Shown here piece after piece: positions 1-5,161 of a stretch of 5,161 bases of DNA. The notes under the pieces are model-generated. The model did no database searches. It saw only the letters and a list, made by a program, of their open reading frames with translations, and was not told the DNA's origin. The position numbers and the translations under genes are program-made. Location: positions 1 to 5,161 of the forward strand of contig CANKWG010000167.1 of the NCBI GenBank assembly GCA_947487325.1. The letters run 5' to 3'. Source of the DNA: Oxalobacteraceae bacterium (GTDB taxonomy: Bacteria > Pseudomonadota > Gammaproteobacteria > Burkholderiales > Burkholderiaceae_D). Position 1 is the first letter of the stretch. The number at the start of each line of letters is the position of its first letter.

Positions 1-1070
1 TATGGGGTTTCCCTATATCGCGCCTTTGTATGATGTTCATGCCCGTGATTGCCCTGCTCTGGGGAGTCACGCTGGCTGAGGCATCCGTACCGGATGTGCT
101 CTCTTTCTGCTTACCCGCGCTTATAGGCTCACTGATCACAGGTCAGTATTTACATGGCCGCTTACGCTGGCCGTTTATTTCTCATCTGTATGAAGTCATA
201 CAATCGTTACATCTGGCGCGTAGTGAATTGAAACTTTTGGGTAATTTTCGTGCAACGAAATTTCTAGTGACGCCCAAAGCAGAAGTCCTTGAACGGGATT
301 TTGTGTCGTCCATGGCAAAGCCATTTTATGGGATGCTTTTCCTGAGCATTGCCGCTCTTTCGGCAGGAGCCCTGCGCATCATCAATGATCCTTCGCAGCG
401 TGACATGCTGCTTTTTGTCAGCTTCTGGACGCTAGCCGATTTTATTTTCCTGCTGTGCGCACTGGGCGTAACACTTGAGCGAAAGCAGCGAAGGACAGAG
501 CCAAGACCAAGGGTTGAATCAAACGCCCAACTGCAAATTGGACCAGAACACACACAGAATGGCACGCTAACCGATGCATCCGCCTCGGGCGCCGCTATCG
601 TGACGGACAGTCACAGTGCTATCTGGGTCGCACTCATCCACAAGCATCCGGTCAAATTGGTTATTGATGGCGAACACAGATTCGACGCAAGGGTACAAAA
701 AATAACGCAACTGCAGGATGGACGTGTCGCAGTAGGATTGTCTTATCAGCTCAACGACACTGCAAGTGAGCGATCAGCTATCGCGATTGCCTTTGGTTCC
801 AGCACTCAGCTCGATCGCAATGTGCGGCGCAGCCAATATCGAAAAAACGCACTGACGATGGGAATGATGCTTTTGCATAAGGCATTGATGCTCGGCTTCC
901 GCCATTTTGTTTTGTTACTTAAGCCGAAACGCCAGTCACTACCGATTGAATCATCAAAGCCACGATTAATTTGGGAGAGAAAAAATGAAAATTCACCAGG
1001 AACTATGCTCAAAAATTCTAAAACCGTTGCTGGCAATCGGGCTCCTTCTGCCACAACTCGCGAGCGCTGA
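1..1070 (+). CDS. bcsA: Cellulose synthase catalytic subunit BcsA (UDP-forming), C-terminal part, 5' truncated by window edge
   Basis: Inner-membrane family 2 glycosyltransferase that makes beta-1,4-glucan from UDP-glucose and moves it across the membrane. The frame is open from position 3 without a stop, so the ATG at 30 is internal and the catalytic half lies upstream. What is visible matches the BcsA C-terminus: hydrophobic segments at about 30-80 and 90-143, the gating-loop motif FLVTPK (261-278; family FxVTxK), two further membrane segments at about 318-377 and 402-470, then a PilZ domain at about 483-794. Both PilZ c-di-GMP motifs are present: RTEPR (RxxxR, 492-506) and DASASG (DxSxxG, 573-590), so activation by c-di-GMP is expected. 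A helix-like tail (GMMLLHKALMLGFRHF) resembles the post-PilZ helix of known BcsA proteins. The last 28 codons overlap bcsS and look like unconserved basic tail. Other PilZ-containing proteins are less likely given the gating loop and the bcsS and bcsZ neighbours. Confidence 0.9.
   Translation, partial: WGFPISRLCMMFMPVIALLWGVTLAEASVPDVLSFCLPALIGSLITGQYLHGRLRWPFISHLYEVIQSLHLARSELKLLGNFRATKFLVTPKAEVLERDFVSSMAKPFYGMLFLSIAALSAGALRIINDPSQRDMLLFVSFWTLADFIFLLCALGVTLERKQRRTEPRPRVESNAQLQIGPEHTQNGTLTDASASGAAIVTDSHSAIWVALIHKHPVKLVIDGEHRFDARVQKITQLQDGRVAVGLSYQLNDTASERSAIAIAFGSSTQLDRNVRRSQYRKNALTMGMMLLHKALMLGFRHFVLLLKPKRQSLPIESSKPRLIWERKNENSPGTMLKNSKTVAGNRAPSATTRER
973..979 (+). promoter_or_regulatory. Ribosome binding site of bcsS inside bcsA
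   Basis: The bases GGGAGAG sit seven bases (counted from GGAG) before the ATG at 985, a good Shine-Dalgarno match at normal spacing. It decides the bcsS start even though this puts the start 86 bases inside bcsA. Because it lies within translated bcsA sequence, bcsS translation is probably coupled to, or competes with, bcsA translation (inference). Confidence 0.75.
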
Positions 1071-1707
1071 GTCAGTGGTTTTTTCAGGTGTCGAGGGCTC
1101 CTCATTGACGACGCACTCTTACTTGGGTTTGATTATGCCCACAGAGGGTAAGCAACTGGGTAACGATTGGTATCGTAAATTCGTTGCGAGCTCAACTGCT
1201 TACGTTTACCAAAATAGTGAACGGGGATCCACCGTTGACATCGATGGCAGATCCAATGGTATTGATGCTGGCGTGGGCAGAACCTGGCGCTTAGAAAACG
1301 GCTCGGTCGATTTGTCAGCTACAGTAGGTTACAGAGATGTAAAACTCACCCCCTATGCGCCCACCAATGACAGAGCGGGCAATCTCTTCACCTTCAATCC
1401 GCAGCTCATGCTGTCACGTCAGCTGAGCAGCAGAGTAGATGCCGATCTGATTGCAAACTACTCAACCGGTACCTCGAGCAGTTTTGTACGCGCGCGAATT
1501 GGCATGCGCCCATCGGAAAGATATCGCCTTGGTATCGAGGGGAAATGGCTTGATGGACGAAACTACGGAGTAAAAAAACAAGGTCTCTTCGGTGCCTTCA
1601 AGGTGAGCGAGAAGCTGATTTTGGAACTCAATGGCGGCAGAGAAGAACCGGACGATCGCAACAACAACACCAACTACGCCGGGATCGCACTTTCGACAAG
1701 CTTCTAA
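985..1707 (+). CDS. bcsS: Cellulose biosynthesis protein BcsS-like, exported predicted outer-membrane beta-barrel
   Basis: 240 residues. The first 28 form a clear Sec signal peptide: basic start (MKIHQELCSKILK), hydrophobic core (LLAIGLLL) and an ASA cleavage site before ES. The mature 212 residues alternate polar and hydrophobic positions in short strands with Gly/aromatic turns (SYLGLIM, VGRTWRL, LSATVGYRDV, YRLGIEGKW, LFGAFKV), and the protein ends in Phe (YAGIALSTSF), as outer-membrane barrels do. Length, strand pattern and position next to bcsA fit the BcsS family found in some bacterial cellulose loci, whose biochemical role is not established. The assignment rests on remembered family features, not an alignment. 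The start at 985 is supported by the strong ribosome site and by the signal peptide it provides. The gene overlaps bcsA by 86 bases and is probably co-transcribed with it. It could instead be an unrelated small barrel or porin-like protein. Confidence 0.65.
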   Translation: MKIHQELCSKILKPLLAIGLLLPQLASAESVVFSGVEGSSLTTHSYLGLIMPTEGKQLGNDWYRKFVASSTAYVYQNSERGSTVDIDGRSNGIDAGVGRTWRLENGSVDLSATVGYRDVKLTPYAPTNDRAGNLFTFNPQLMLSRQLSSRVDADLIANYSTGTSSSFVRARIGMRPSERYRLGIEGKWLDGRNYGVKKQGLFGAFKVSEKLILELNGGREEPDDRNNNTNYAGIALSTSF

Positions 1708-1719
1708 ACTAAATGGGGC

Positions 1720-2895
1720 CTACCGAGAGTGTGCAGATGCTGAAGCCCACGAAGTTATCAAGGCGCCCTGCGCATCGAAACGAAAGCGGTGCTCCATAAA
1801 ACCCAGACTGAATAGCGCTAGTACCTGATCGTAATAATGACTTTGCGCGCTGAAAAATGCCCTCTGCTGGGTTGCTTGCACTTGCTCTTGCAGTCGCTCG
1901 CGCAGTGCTGGCTGCTGCAAAGCCAACGCATAGGGCAGCAAGGCCGCGGCAAAACCTGCCGGTGTTTTGCCACGGGCAGCACCCGAGGCGGTATTGATGA
2001 TTTCCAGCGAACCTTGCGAGCTCTGCAGCGCGCGCCGCATACCCGACGTGGCGCGCAACAAAGCAGCGCGCGAAGGATCGGCTTCATCCATCATCCCAAC
2101 CCACATATAAACGCGAATCGCATCATAAGATCCGATTGAACCGGTAACGGGATCGGGGACCCAACCCTTGCCCTCCTGGTAAACAACCCAATCCGGCACG
2201 AATCCCGCCGGACTGGCCTTTCGAATCATTACGGGGAGACTATCGACCATCGCCTGCCAAGGACCTGCAGGATCATGCTGAGCAAATGCGCGCAGTTGCT
2301 GTGGCATCAAGTAACTGGGGTTGATGCGCCAGCGGGATTTGTCGAGCGTGAAACCGTGTCGACCGGGGAGCACGGTTATTCCAAAACCCGGCAGGTTCAC
2401 TTGCTGGCTGGTCTGAATTTGCTGCAATAGCGCCAAGCCCGTCGTGCTGTAATCCGGCACCTGCCAAAGCCGCCCCGCCTGAAGTAATGTGTACGCAAGC
2501 CAGAAATCAGCGTCAGCGGCCGGATTGGCGTCCAGCACGCGCCATCGTGATGTGACATCCGAGCCCCACAACCAGGCGGGCTGTTGTGCGCGCAAGTCAC
2601 CATTAGCCAGATTGTTTTGGGTCCATGACAACAAGCGCTCGAATTGCGCTCTATCGTTAGCGACCAGCGCAAAGAATAAGGCATACGCCTGAGCTTCGGA
2701 GGTCGTTCTGTCATCGGCGCGACGCTCGATCACCCGGCCGTCACTTTGTATCGCATGACGGCGAAAGTTTTCCCATAGGGGCCAATCGGCAGCTTGAGCG
2801 CTAGTGCCGGCGTACCACGTCAGCAACATCAGCAGAATTAACGTGCGGCAGCAGCGGCCGAGTGGAAGGACAGGTGACATCAGATCTGGCCGCAT
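1720..2895 (-). CDS. bcsZ: Periplasmic endo-beta-1,4-glucanase BcsZ (glycoside hydrolase family 8)
   Basis: 391 residues, slightly longer than the 368 of E. coli BcsZ. It hydrolyses internal beta-1,4 bonds of cellulose in the periplasm and is a usual accessory of bacterial cellulose secretion. An N-terminal signal peptide (core LILLMLLTWYAG, likely cleavage after AQA at about residue 35) is followed by the GH8 domain. Family signatures are plain: TTSEAQAYALFFALVANDR with Glu67 aligning to the E. coli proton donor Glu55, PAWLWG (106-111), DADFWLAYTLLQAGRLW (128-144), WRINPSYL (189-196), and SYDAIRVYMWVGMM (256-269) with Asp258 aligning to the base Asp243. Both catalytic acids are kept, so it should be active; the usual Gly after the acid Glu is Ala here. 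Neither the start at 2895 nor the in-frame ATG at 2880 has a good ribosome site, and 2880 gives an equally good signal peptide. It is convergent with bcsS rather than in the bcsA operon. Confidence 0.93.
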   Translation of the reverse strand: MRPDLMSPVLPLGRCCRTLILLMLLTWYAGTSAQAADWPLWENFRRHAIQSDGRVIERRADDRTTSEAQAYALFFALVANDRAQFERLLSWTQNNLANGDLRAQQPAWLWGSDVTSRWRVLDANPAADADFWLAYTLLQAGRLWQVPDYSTTGLALLQQIQTSQQVNLPGFGITVLPGRHGFTLDKSRWRINPSYLMPQQLRAFAQHDPAGPWQAMVDSLPVMIRKASPAGFVPDWVVYQEGKGWVPDPVTGSIGSYDAIRVYMWVGMMDEADPSRAALLRATSGMRRALQSSQGSLEIINTASGAARGKTPAGFAAALLPYALALQQPALRERLQEQVQATQQRAFFSAQSHYYDQVLALFSLGFMEHRFRFDAQGALITSWASASAHSR

Positions 2896-3001
2896 CAGAT
2901 AAATTAATCAAGCAATTCTGCCAGAGATCGCCGCTGCGGACGACGGCAAACCAAGGCAAGCTGGGATCGCCTGAGGTTAAACGATCCGCACCACGGGCGA
3001 G

Positions 3002-3013
3002 GCAGGCGCCTGC
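3002..3013. repeat. Perfect 12-bp palindrome abutting the miaB -10 element
   Basis: GCAGGCGCCTGC is its own reverse complement and ends directly before TATAAT, covering the TG of the extended -10. Its position is what an operator in the promoter spacer would have, but about one perfect 12-bp palindrome is expected by chance in a window of this length, so function is only a possibility. Confidence 0.3.
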
Positions 3014-3019
3014 TATAAT
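3011..3019 (+). promoter_or_regulatory. Extended -10 sigma-70 type promoter for miaB (and probably phoH)
   Basis: TGCTATAAT is a perfect extended -10 (TGnTATAAT). No -35 hexamer resembling TTGACA lies 16-18 bases upstream (that stretch reads about CCACGG), which fits an extended -10 promoter that does not need one. Transcription would start near 3026, leaving a leader of about 90 bases before the miaB ATG at 3116. No competing promoter of this quality is seen in the rest of the 220-base gap between bcsZ and miaB. Confidence 0.65.
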
Positions 3020-3054
3020 TTTGGGCATTTTCCGGCTGTATTTTCTGCAGGCAG

Positions 3055-3071
3055 CACGCGCCTTCCGCGTG
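3055..3071 (+). other. GC-rich hairpin in the predicted miaB leader
   Basis: CACGCG and CGCGTG are exact inverted copies separated by the five-base loop CCTTC, with one further G-U pair possible outside. It lies about 30 bases downstream of the predicted transcription start. No T-run follows it directly, so alone it is not a terminator; it may simply structure the leader. Confidence 0.35.
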
Positions 3072-3083
3072 TCCCCGCTCTCT

Positions 3084-3107
3084 GGCTTTGAGCCTTTTTC
3101 TGTTTTT
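3084..3107 (+). terminator. Weak terminator- or attenuator-like element in the miaB leader
   Basis: GGCT-TTG-AGCC forms a four-base-pair GC-rich stem with a three-base loop, followed at once by TTTTT, then CTG and another TTTTT. The layout is that of an intrinsic terminator, but the stem is short and strong termination just before a housekeeping operon would be odd. At most it would attenuate; the T-rich stretch may instead be an unstructured ribosome entry region, since miaB has no Shine-Dalgarno. Confidence 0.2.
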
Positions 3108-3115
3108 CATCCTGA

Positions 3116-4456
3116 ATGCAAAAGAAATTATTCATTAAGACCTTTGGTTGTCAGATGAACGAGTATGACTCTGACAAGATGGCCGATGTGCTGAACGCCT
3201 CCGAAGGCCTGGTCCGAACCGACACGCCCGATGATGCCGATATCATTCTGTTCAATACATGCTCCGTGCGCGAAAAAGCACAGGAAAAAGTCTTTTCCGA
3301 TCTGGGGCGGGTACGCGAACTCAAGAAAAAAAATCCTGATCTGGTGATCGGTGTCGGTGGCTGCGTTGCTTCTCAAGAGGGTGCAGCGATTGTTAAGCGA
3401 GCGCCGTATGTCGACGTTGTGTTCGGCCCCCAGACCTTACATCGACTGCCCGACCTGCTGCGTGAACGTCGTGCGAGTGGCCGTTCGCAAGTCGATATCA
3501 GTTTTCCGGAAATCGAAAAATTTGATCATCTACCCCCGCCGCGCGTCGAGGGCACCAGTGCATTCATTTCCATCATGGAAGGGTGCAGTAAATATTGCAG
3601 CTATTGCGTCGTGCCTTACACCCGCGGCGAGGAAGTCTCCCGACGCTTTGAGGATGTGCTGACCGAAGTGGCACAACTAGCCGATCAGGGTGTACGCGAA
3701 ATCACGCTGCTTGGACAAAACGTTAATGCTTATCGCGGTGTGATGGCTGATGGCGAGATTGCCGACTTTGCGCTGCTGATTGAATACATCGCTGAATTCG
3801 ACGGTATACAACGCATACGCTACGTCACCAGTCATCCCAAGGAATTCACGCAAAGACTGATCGATGTCTATGCCCGCGTACCCAAGCTGGTCAACCATCT
3901 GTATTTGCCAGCGCAGCATGGTTCGGACAAGATTTTGGCAGCGATGAAGCGTGGTTATACGGTCTTGGAATACAAATCCATCATTCGGCGATTACGCGAA
4001 GTACGGCCCGATATCATTGTGTCTTCCGATTTCATCGTGGGCTTCCCCGGCGAGACGGATGCGGATTTCGAAGCACTGATGAAACTGGTAGACGATATCG
4101 GCTACGACAACAGTTATTCTTTTATCTTCAGCCCAAGGCCGGGTACGCCTGCGGCCAATTTGCCTGACGACACGCCACACGCAGTCAAGCTCGAGCGATT
4201 ACAGCGCTTGCAAAAAGTCATTGCCGACAATACACGTCGCTATTCTGATGCGATGGTTGGCTCGGTGCAGCGCGTGCTGGTAGAAGGCCCGTCCAAACGC
4301 GATACGCACGAGATGCAAGGACGATCCGAAAACAATCGTGTGGTGAATTTTGACGGTGGGCCGAATGGTGCCCGTCTGACAGGACAGTTCATCGATATCA
4401 ACATCACGGCCAGCAATCCCTATTCGCTGCGCGGCGAACTCGTCATTCGACAATAA
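3116..4456 (+). CDS. miaB: tRNA-2-methylthio-N6-dimethylallyladenosine synthase MiaB
   Basis: 446 residues, a normal full-length radical-SAM methylthiotransferase of the cytoplasm. It adds a methylthio group to i6A37 of tRNAs that read codons starting with U. Domains in order: N-terminal UPF0004 domain (about 3-105) with the three auxiliary-cluster cysteines Cys12 (FGCQMNE), Cys49 (NTCSVREKA) and Cys83 (GGCVA); radical SAM core with Cys157, Cys161 and Cys164 (EGCSKYCSYC, CxxxCxxC), followed by VVPYTRG; C-terminal TRAM RNA-binding domain (about 380-445). All six cluster ligands are present. The start is fixed: an in-frame TGA stands immediately before the ATG, and the FGCQMNE motif needs the codons just after it. 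There is no recognisable Shine-Dalgarno. It is read from the extended -10 element near 3014 and is followed after 10 bases by phoH. Confidence 0.98.
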   Translation: MQKKLFIKTFGCQMNEYDSDKMADVLNASEGLVRTDTPDDADIILFNTCSVREKAQEKVFSDLGRVRELKKKNPDLVIGVGGCVASQEGAAIVKRAPYVDVVFGPQTLHRLPDLLRERRASGRSQVDISFPEIEKFDHLPPPRVEGTSAFISIMEGCSKYCSYCVVPYTRGEEVSRRFEDVLTEVAQLADQGVREITLLGQNVNAYRGVMADGEIADFALLIEYIAEFDGIQRIRYVTSHPKEFTQRLIDVYARVPKLVNHLYLPAQHGSDKILAAMKRGYTVLEYKSIIRRLREVRPDIIVSSDFIVGFPGETDADFEALMKLVDDIGYDNSYSFIFSPRPGTPAANLPDDTPHAVKLERLQRLQKVIADNTRRYSDAMVGSVQRVLVEGPSKRDTHEMQGRSENNRVVNFDGGPNGARLTGQFIDINITASNPYSLRGELVIRQ

Positions 4457-4466
4457 GAACCTTCCA

Positions 4467-5161
4467 TTGAAAAATTCTTCTGCAGATACGCGGTTTTTTT
4501 CACCGCACCCTATCGATAACAACCGGCTAGCCAACCTGTGCGGCCCGGTCGATGAAAATCTGCGCCAGATCGCTGCAGCGCTTGACGTCACCATTTTCAG
4601 ACGCGGCGAAAAGTTTATCGCCGATGGCGTGAATGCTGAGCGTGCGGTCGAGATGCTGGAAAAATTTTATGCGCAAGCAGACAAGTCGGTATCAGTCGAA
4701 GATATCCAGCTGGCGCTCGTGGAGCAGCGCGCATCGCAGGGCGTAAGCACAGAAAAGTCCGCAATCTTGACGAAAAAAGATCCGGAAGAAACCAGCCAGA
4801 GCCCGGTACTGAAAACCCGGCGCAGTGATCTGCGTGGCAGAACACCGCATCAGACCCAGTATCTCAAAGCCATACTCGAGCACGATGTGACCTTCGGCGT
4901 GGGACCGGCAGGCACCGGTAAAACTTATCTGGCCGTTGCCTGCGCCGTTGACGCGCTTGAGCGTGATGCAGTCAAGCGCATTGTGCTGACGCGGCCCGCT
5001 GTTGAAGCCGGTGAAAGACTCGGATTTTTGCCCGGTGATCTGGCGCAGAAAGTCGACCCCTATCTGCGACCGCTCTATGACGCGCTCTATGATCTGCTCG
5101 GTTTCGATCGCACGCAAAAAATGTTTGAAAAGCAGGCCATCGAAATCGCACCGCTAGCCTA
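4467..5161 (+). CDS. phoH: PhoH family ATPase (YbeZ-like), 3' truncated by window edge
   Basis: 231 codons are visible of a family usually around 320-350 residues; the frame is open to the edge and breaks off in the PLAYMRG-type motif. An N-terminal KH-like RNA-binding region (about 18-85, LANLCGPVDENLRQIAAAL...) and a charged linker precede the PhoH P-loop ATPase domain. Walker A is GPAGTGKT (residues 146-153, Lys152 at 4920-4922), followed by the family stretch LTRPAVEAGERLGFLPGDL (174-192) and KVDPYLRPLYDAL. The family is linked to RNA metabolism and, next to YbeY, to ribosome or rRNA processing; the exact reaction is not settled. The start is taken as TTG at 4467, the only usual start codon ahead of the conserved N-terminus in this frame; the next ATG is at codon 63. 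The ribosome site is weak (AAGAA). It lies 10 bases after miaB and is probably co-transcribed; ybeY would be expected next. Confidence 0.93.
   Translation, partial: MKNSSADTRFFSPHPIDNNRLANLCGPVDENLRQIAAALDVTIFRRGEKFIADGVNAERAVEMLEKFYAQADKSVSVEDIQLALVEQRASQGVSTEKSAILTKKDPEETSQSPVLKTRRSDLRGRTPHQTQYLKAILEHDVTFGVGPAGTGKTYLAVACAVDALERDAVKRIVLTRPAVEAGERLGFLPGDLAQKVDPYLRPLYDALYDLLGFDRTQKMFEKQAIEIAPLA

Noticed and set aside
1837..2139. Open frame of 100 codons on the + strand opposite bcsZ
   Set aside because: It lies wholly antisense to the well-supported GH8 coding sequence, its protein is low in recognisable structure, and no ribosome site or family match is seen.
2905..2925. Possible sigma-54 site upstream of bcsZ on the - strand (TGGCAGAATTGC)
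   Set aside because: The GG and GC pairs are spaced eight bases apart rather than the required ten, so it does not fit the -24/-12 consensus.
2862..3158. Open frame of 98 codons on the + strand bridging bcsZ, the intergenic gap and miaB
   Set aside because: It overlaps the bcsZ start antisense, runs through the promoter and leader, and ends inside miaB out of frame; no coding signs.
3326..3333. Run of eight A in miaB as a slippage or programmed frameshift site
   Set aside because: It encodes ordinary Lys/Asn codons in a variable loop, the frame continues correctly on both sides, and no alternative product would result beyond a short truncation.
4490..4506. Inverted repeat GCGGT/ACCGC enclosing a run of seven T, terminator-like
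   Set aside because: The T-run is in the loop rather than after the stem, and the element lies inside the phoH coding start.
4199..4594. Open frame of 131 codons on the - strand across the end of miaB and the start of phoH
   Set aside because: It is a shadow of two strongly conserved + strand genes, spanning their junction, with no family features of its own.
4692..5117. Open frame of 141 codons on the - strand opposite phoH
   Set aside because: Antisense to the conserved PhoH ATPase domain including Walker A; the + strand reading explains the sequence.
1..5161. Mobile element, CRISPR array, tRNA or attachment-site signatures at the cellulose/housekeeping boundary
   Set aside because: No transposase, integrase, direct repeats, terminal inverted repeats or tRNA-like sequence were seen on either strand.

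Overview
The window carries the end of one cellulose-synthesis gene group and the start of a conserved housekeeping operon. It looks like chromosomal DNA of a Betaproteobacterium; a Nitrosomonadales-like lineage is a guess. The basis is a miaB–phoH pair (a beta/gammaproteobacterial gene order), a 446-residue MiaB of the usual size, and moderate GC content. This is recognition from memory, not a database search.

Positions 1-1707 (+ strand) hold the 3' part of bcsA, the c-di-GMP-regulated cellulose synthase. It is cut by the window edge but keeps its gating-loop motif, last membrane helices and a PilZ domain with intact binding motifs. bcsS follows, a predicted exported beta-barrel protein. The two genes overlap by 86 bases out of frame, and the overlap coincides almost exactly with the BcsS signal peptide. 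Positions 1720-2895 (- strand) hold bcsZ, a periplasmic GH8 endoglucanase with both expected catalytic acids. It converges on bcsS with only 12 bases between the stop codons. No bcsB lies between bcsA and bcsS, so this is not the common bcsA-bcsB-bcsZ-bcsC order.

Positions 2896-3115 separate the divergent bcsZ and miaB genes. They contain a perfect extended -10 promoter element reading toward miaB, a 12-bp palindrome abutting it, and two small inverted repeats in the predicted miaB leader. From 3116 on, miaB (tRNA methylthiotransferase) is followed after 10 bases by phoH (ybeZ-like ATPase). phoH probably starts at a TTG codon and runs off the right edge.

Together, BcsA would polymerise and export glucan when c-di-GMP is high, BcsZ would trim cellulose in the periplasm, and BcsS is an accessory protein of unknown role, probably in the outer membrane. 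miaB and phoH are functionally unrelated to cellulose. I see no tRNA, rRNA, CRISPR, insertion sequence or prophage. The most unusual things are the cellulose locus layout and the bcsA/bcsS overlap; I do not see clear evidence for an entirely new system.
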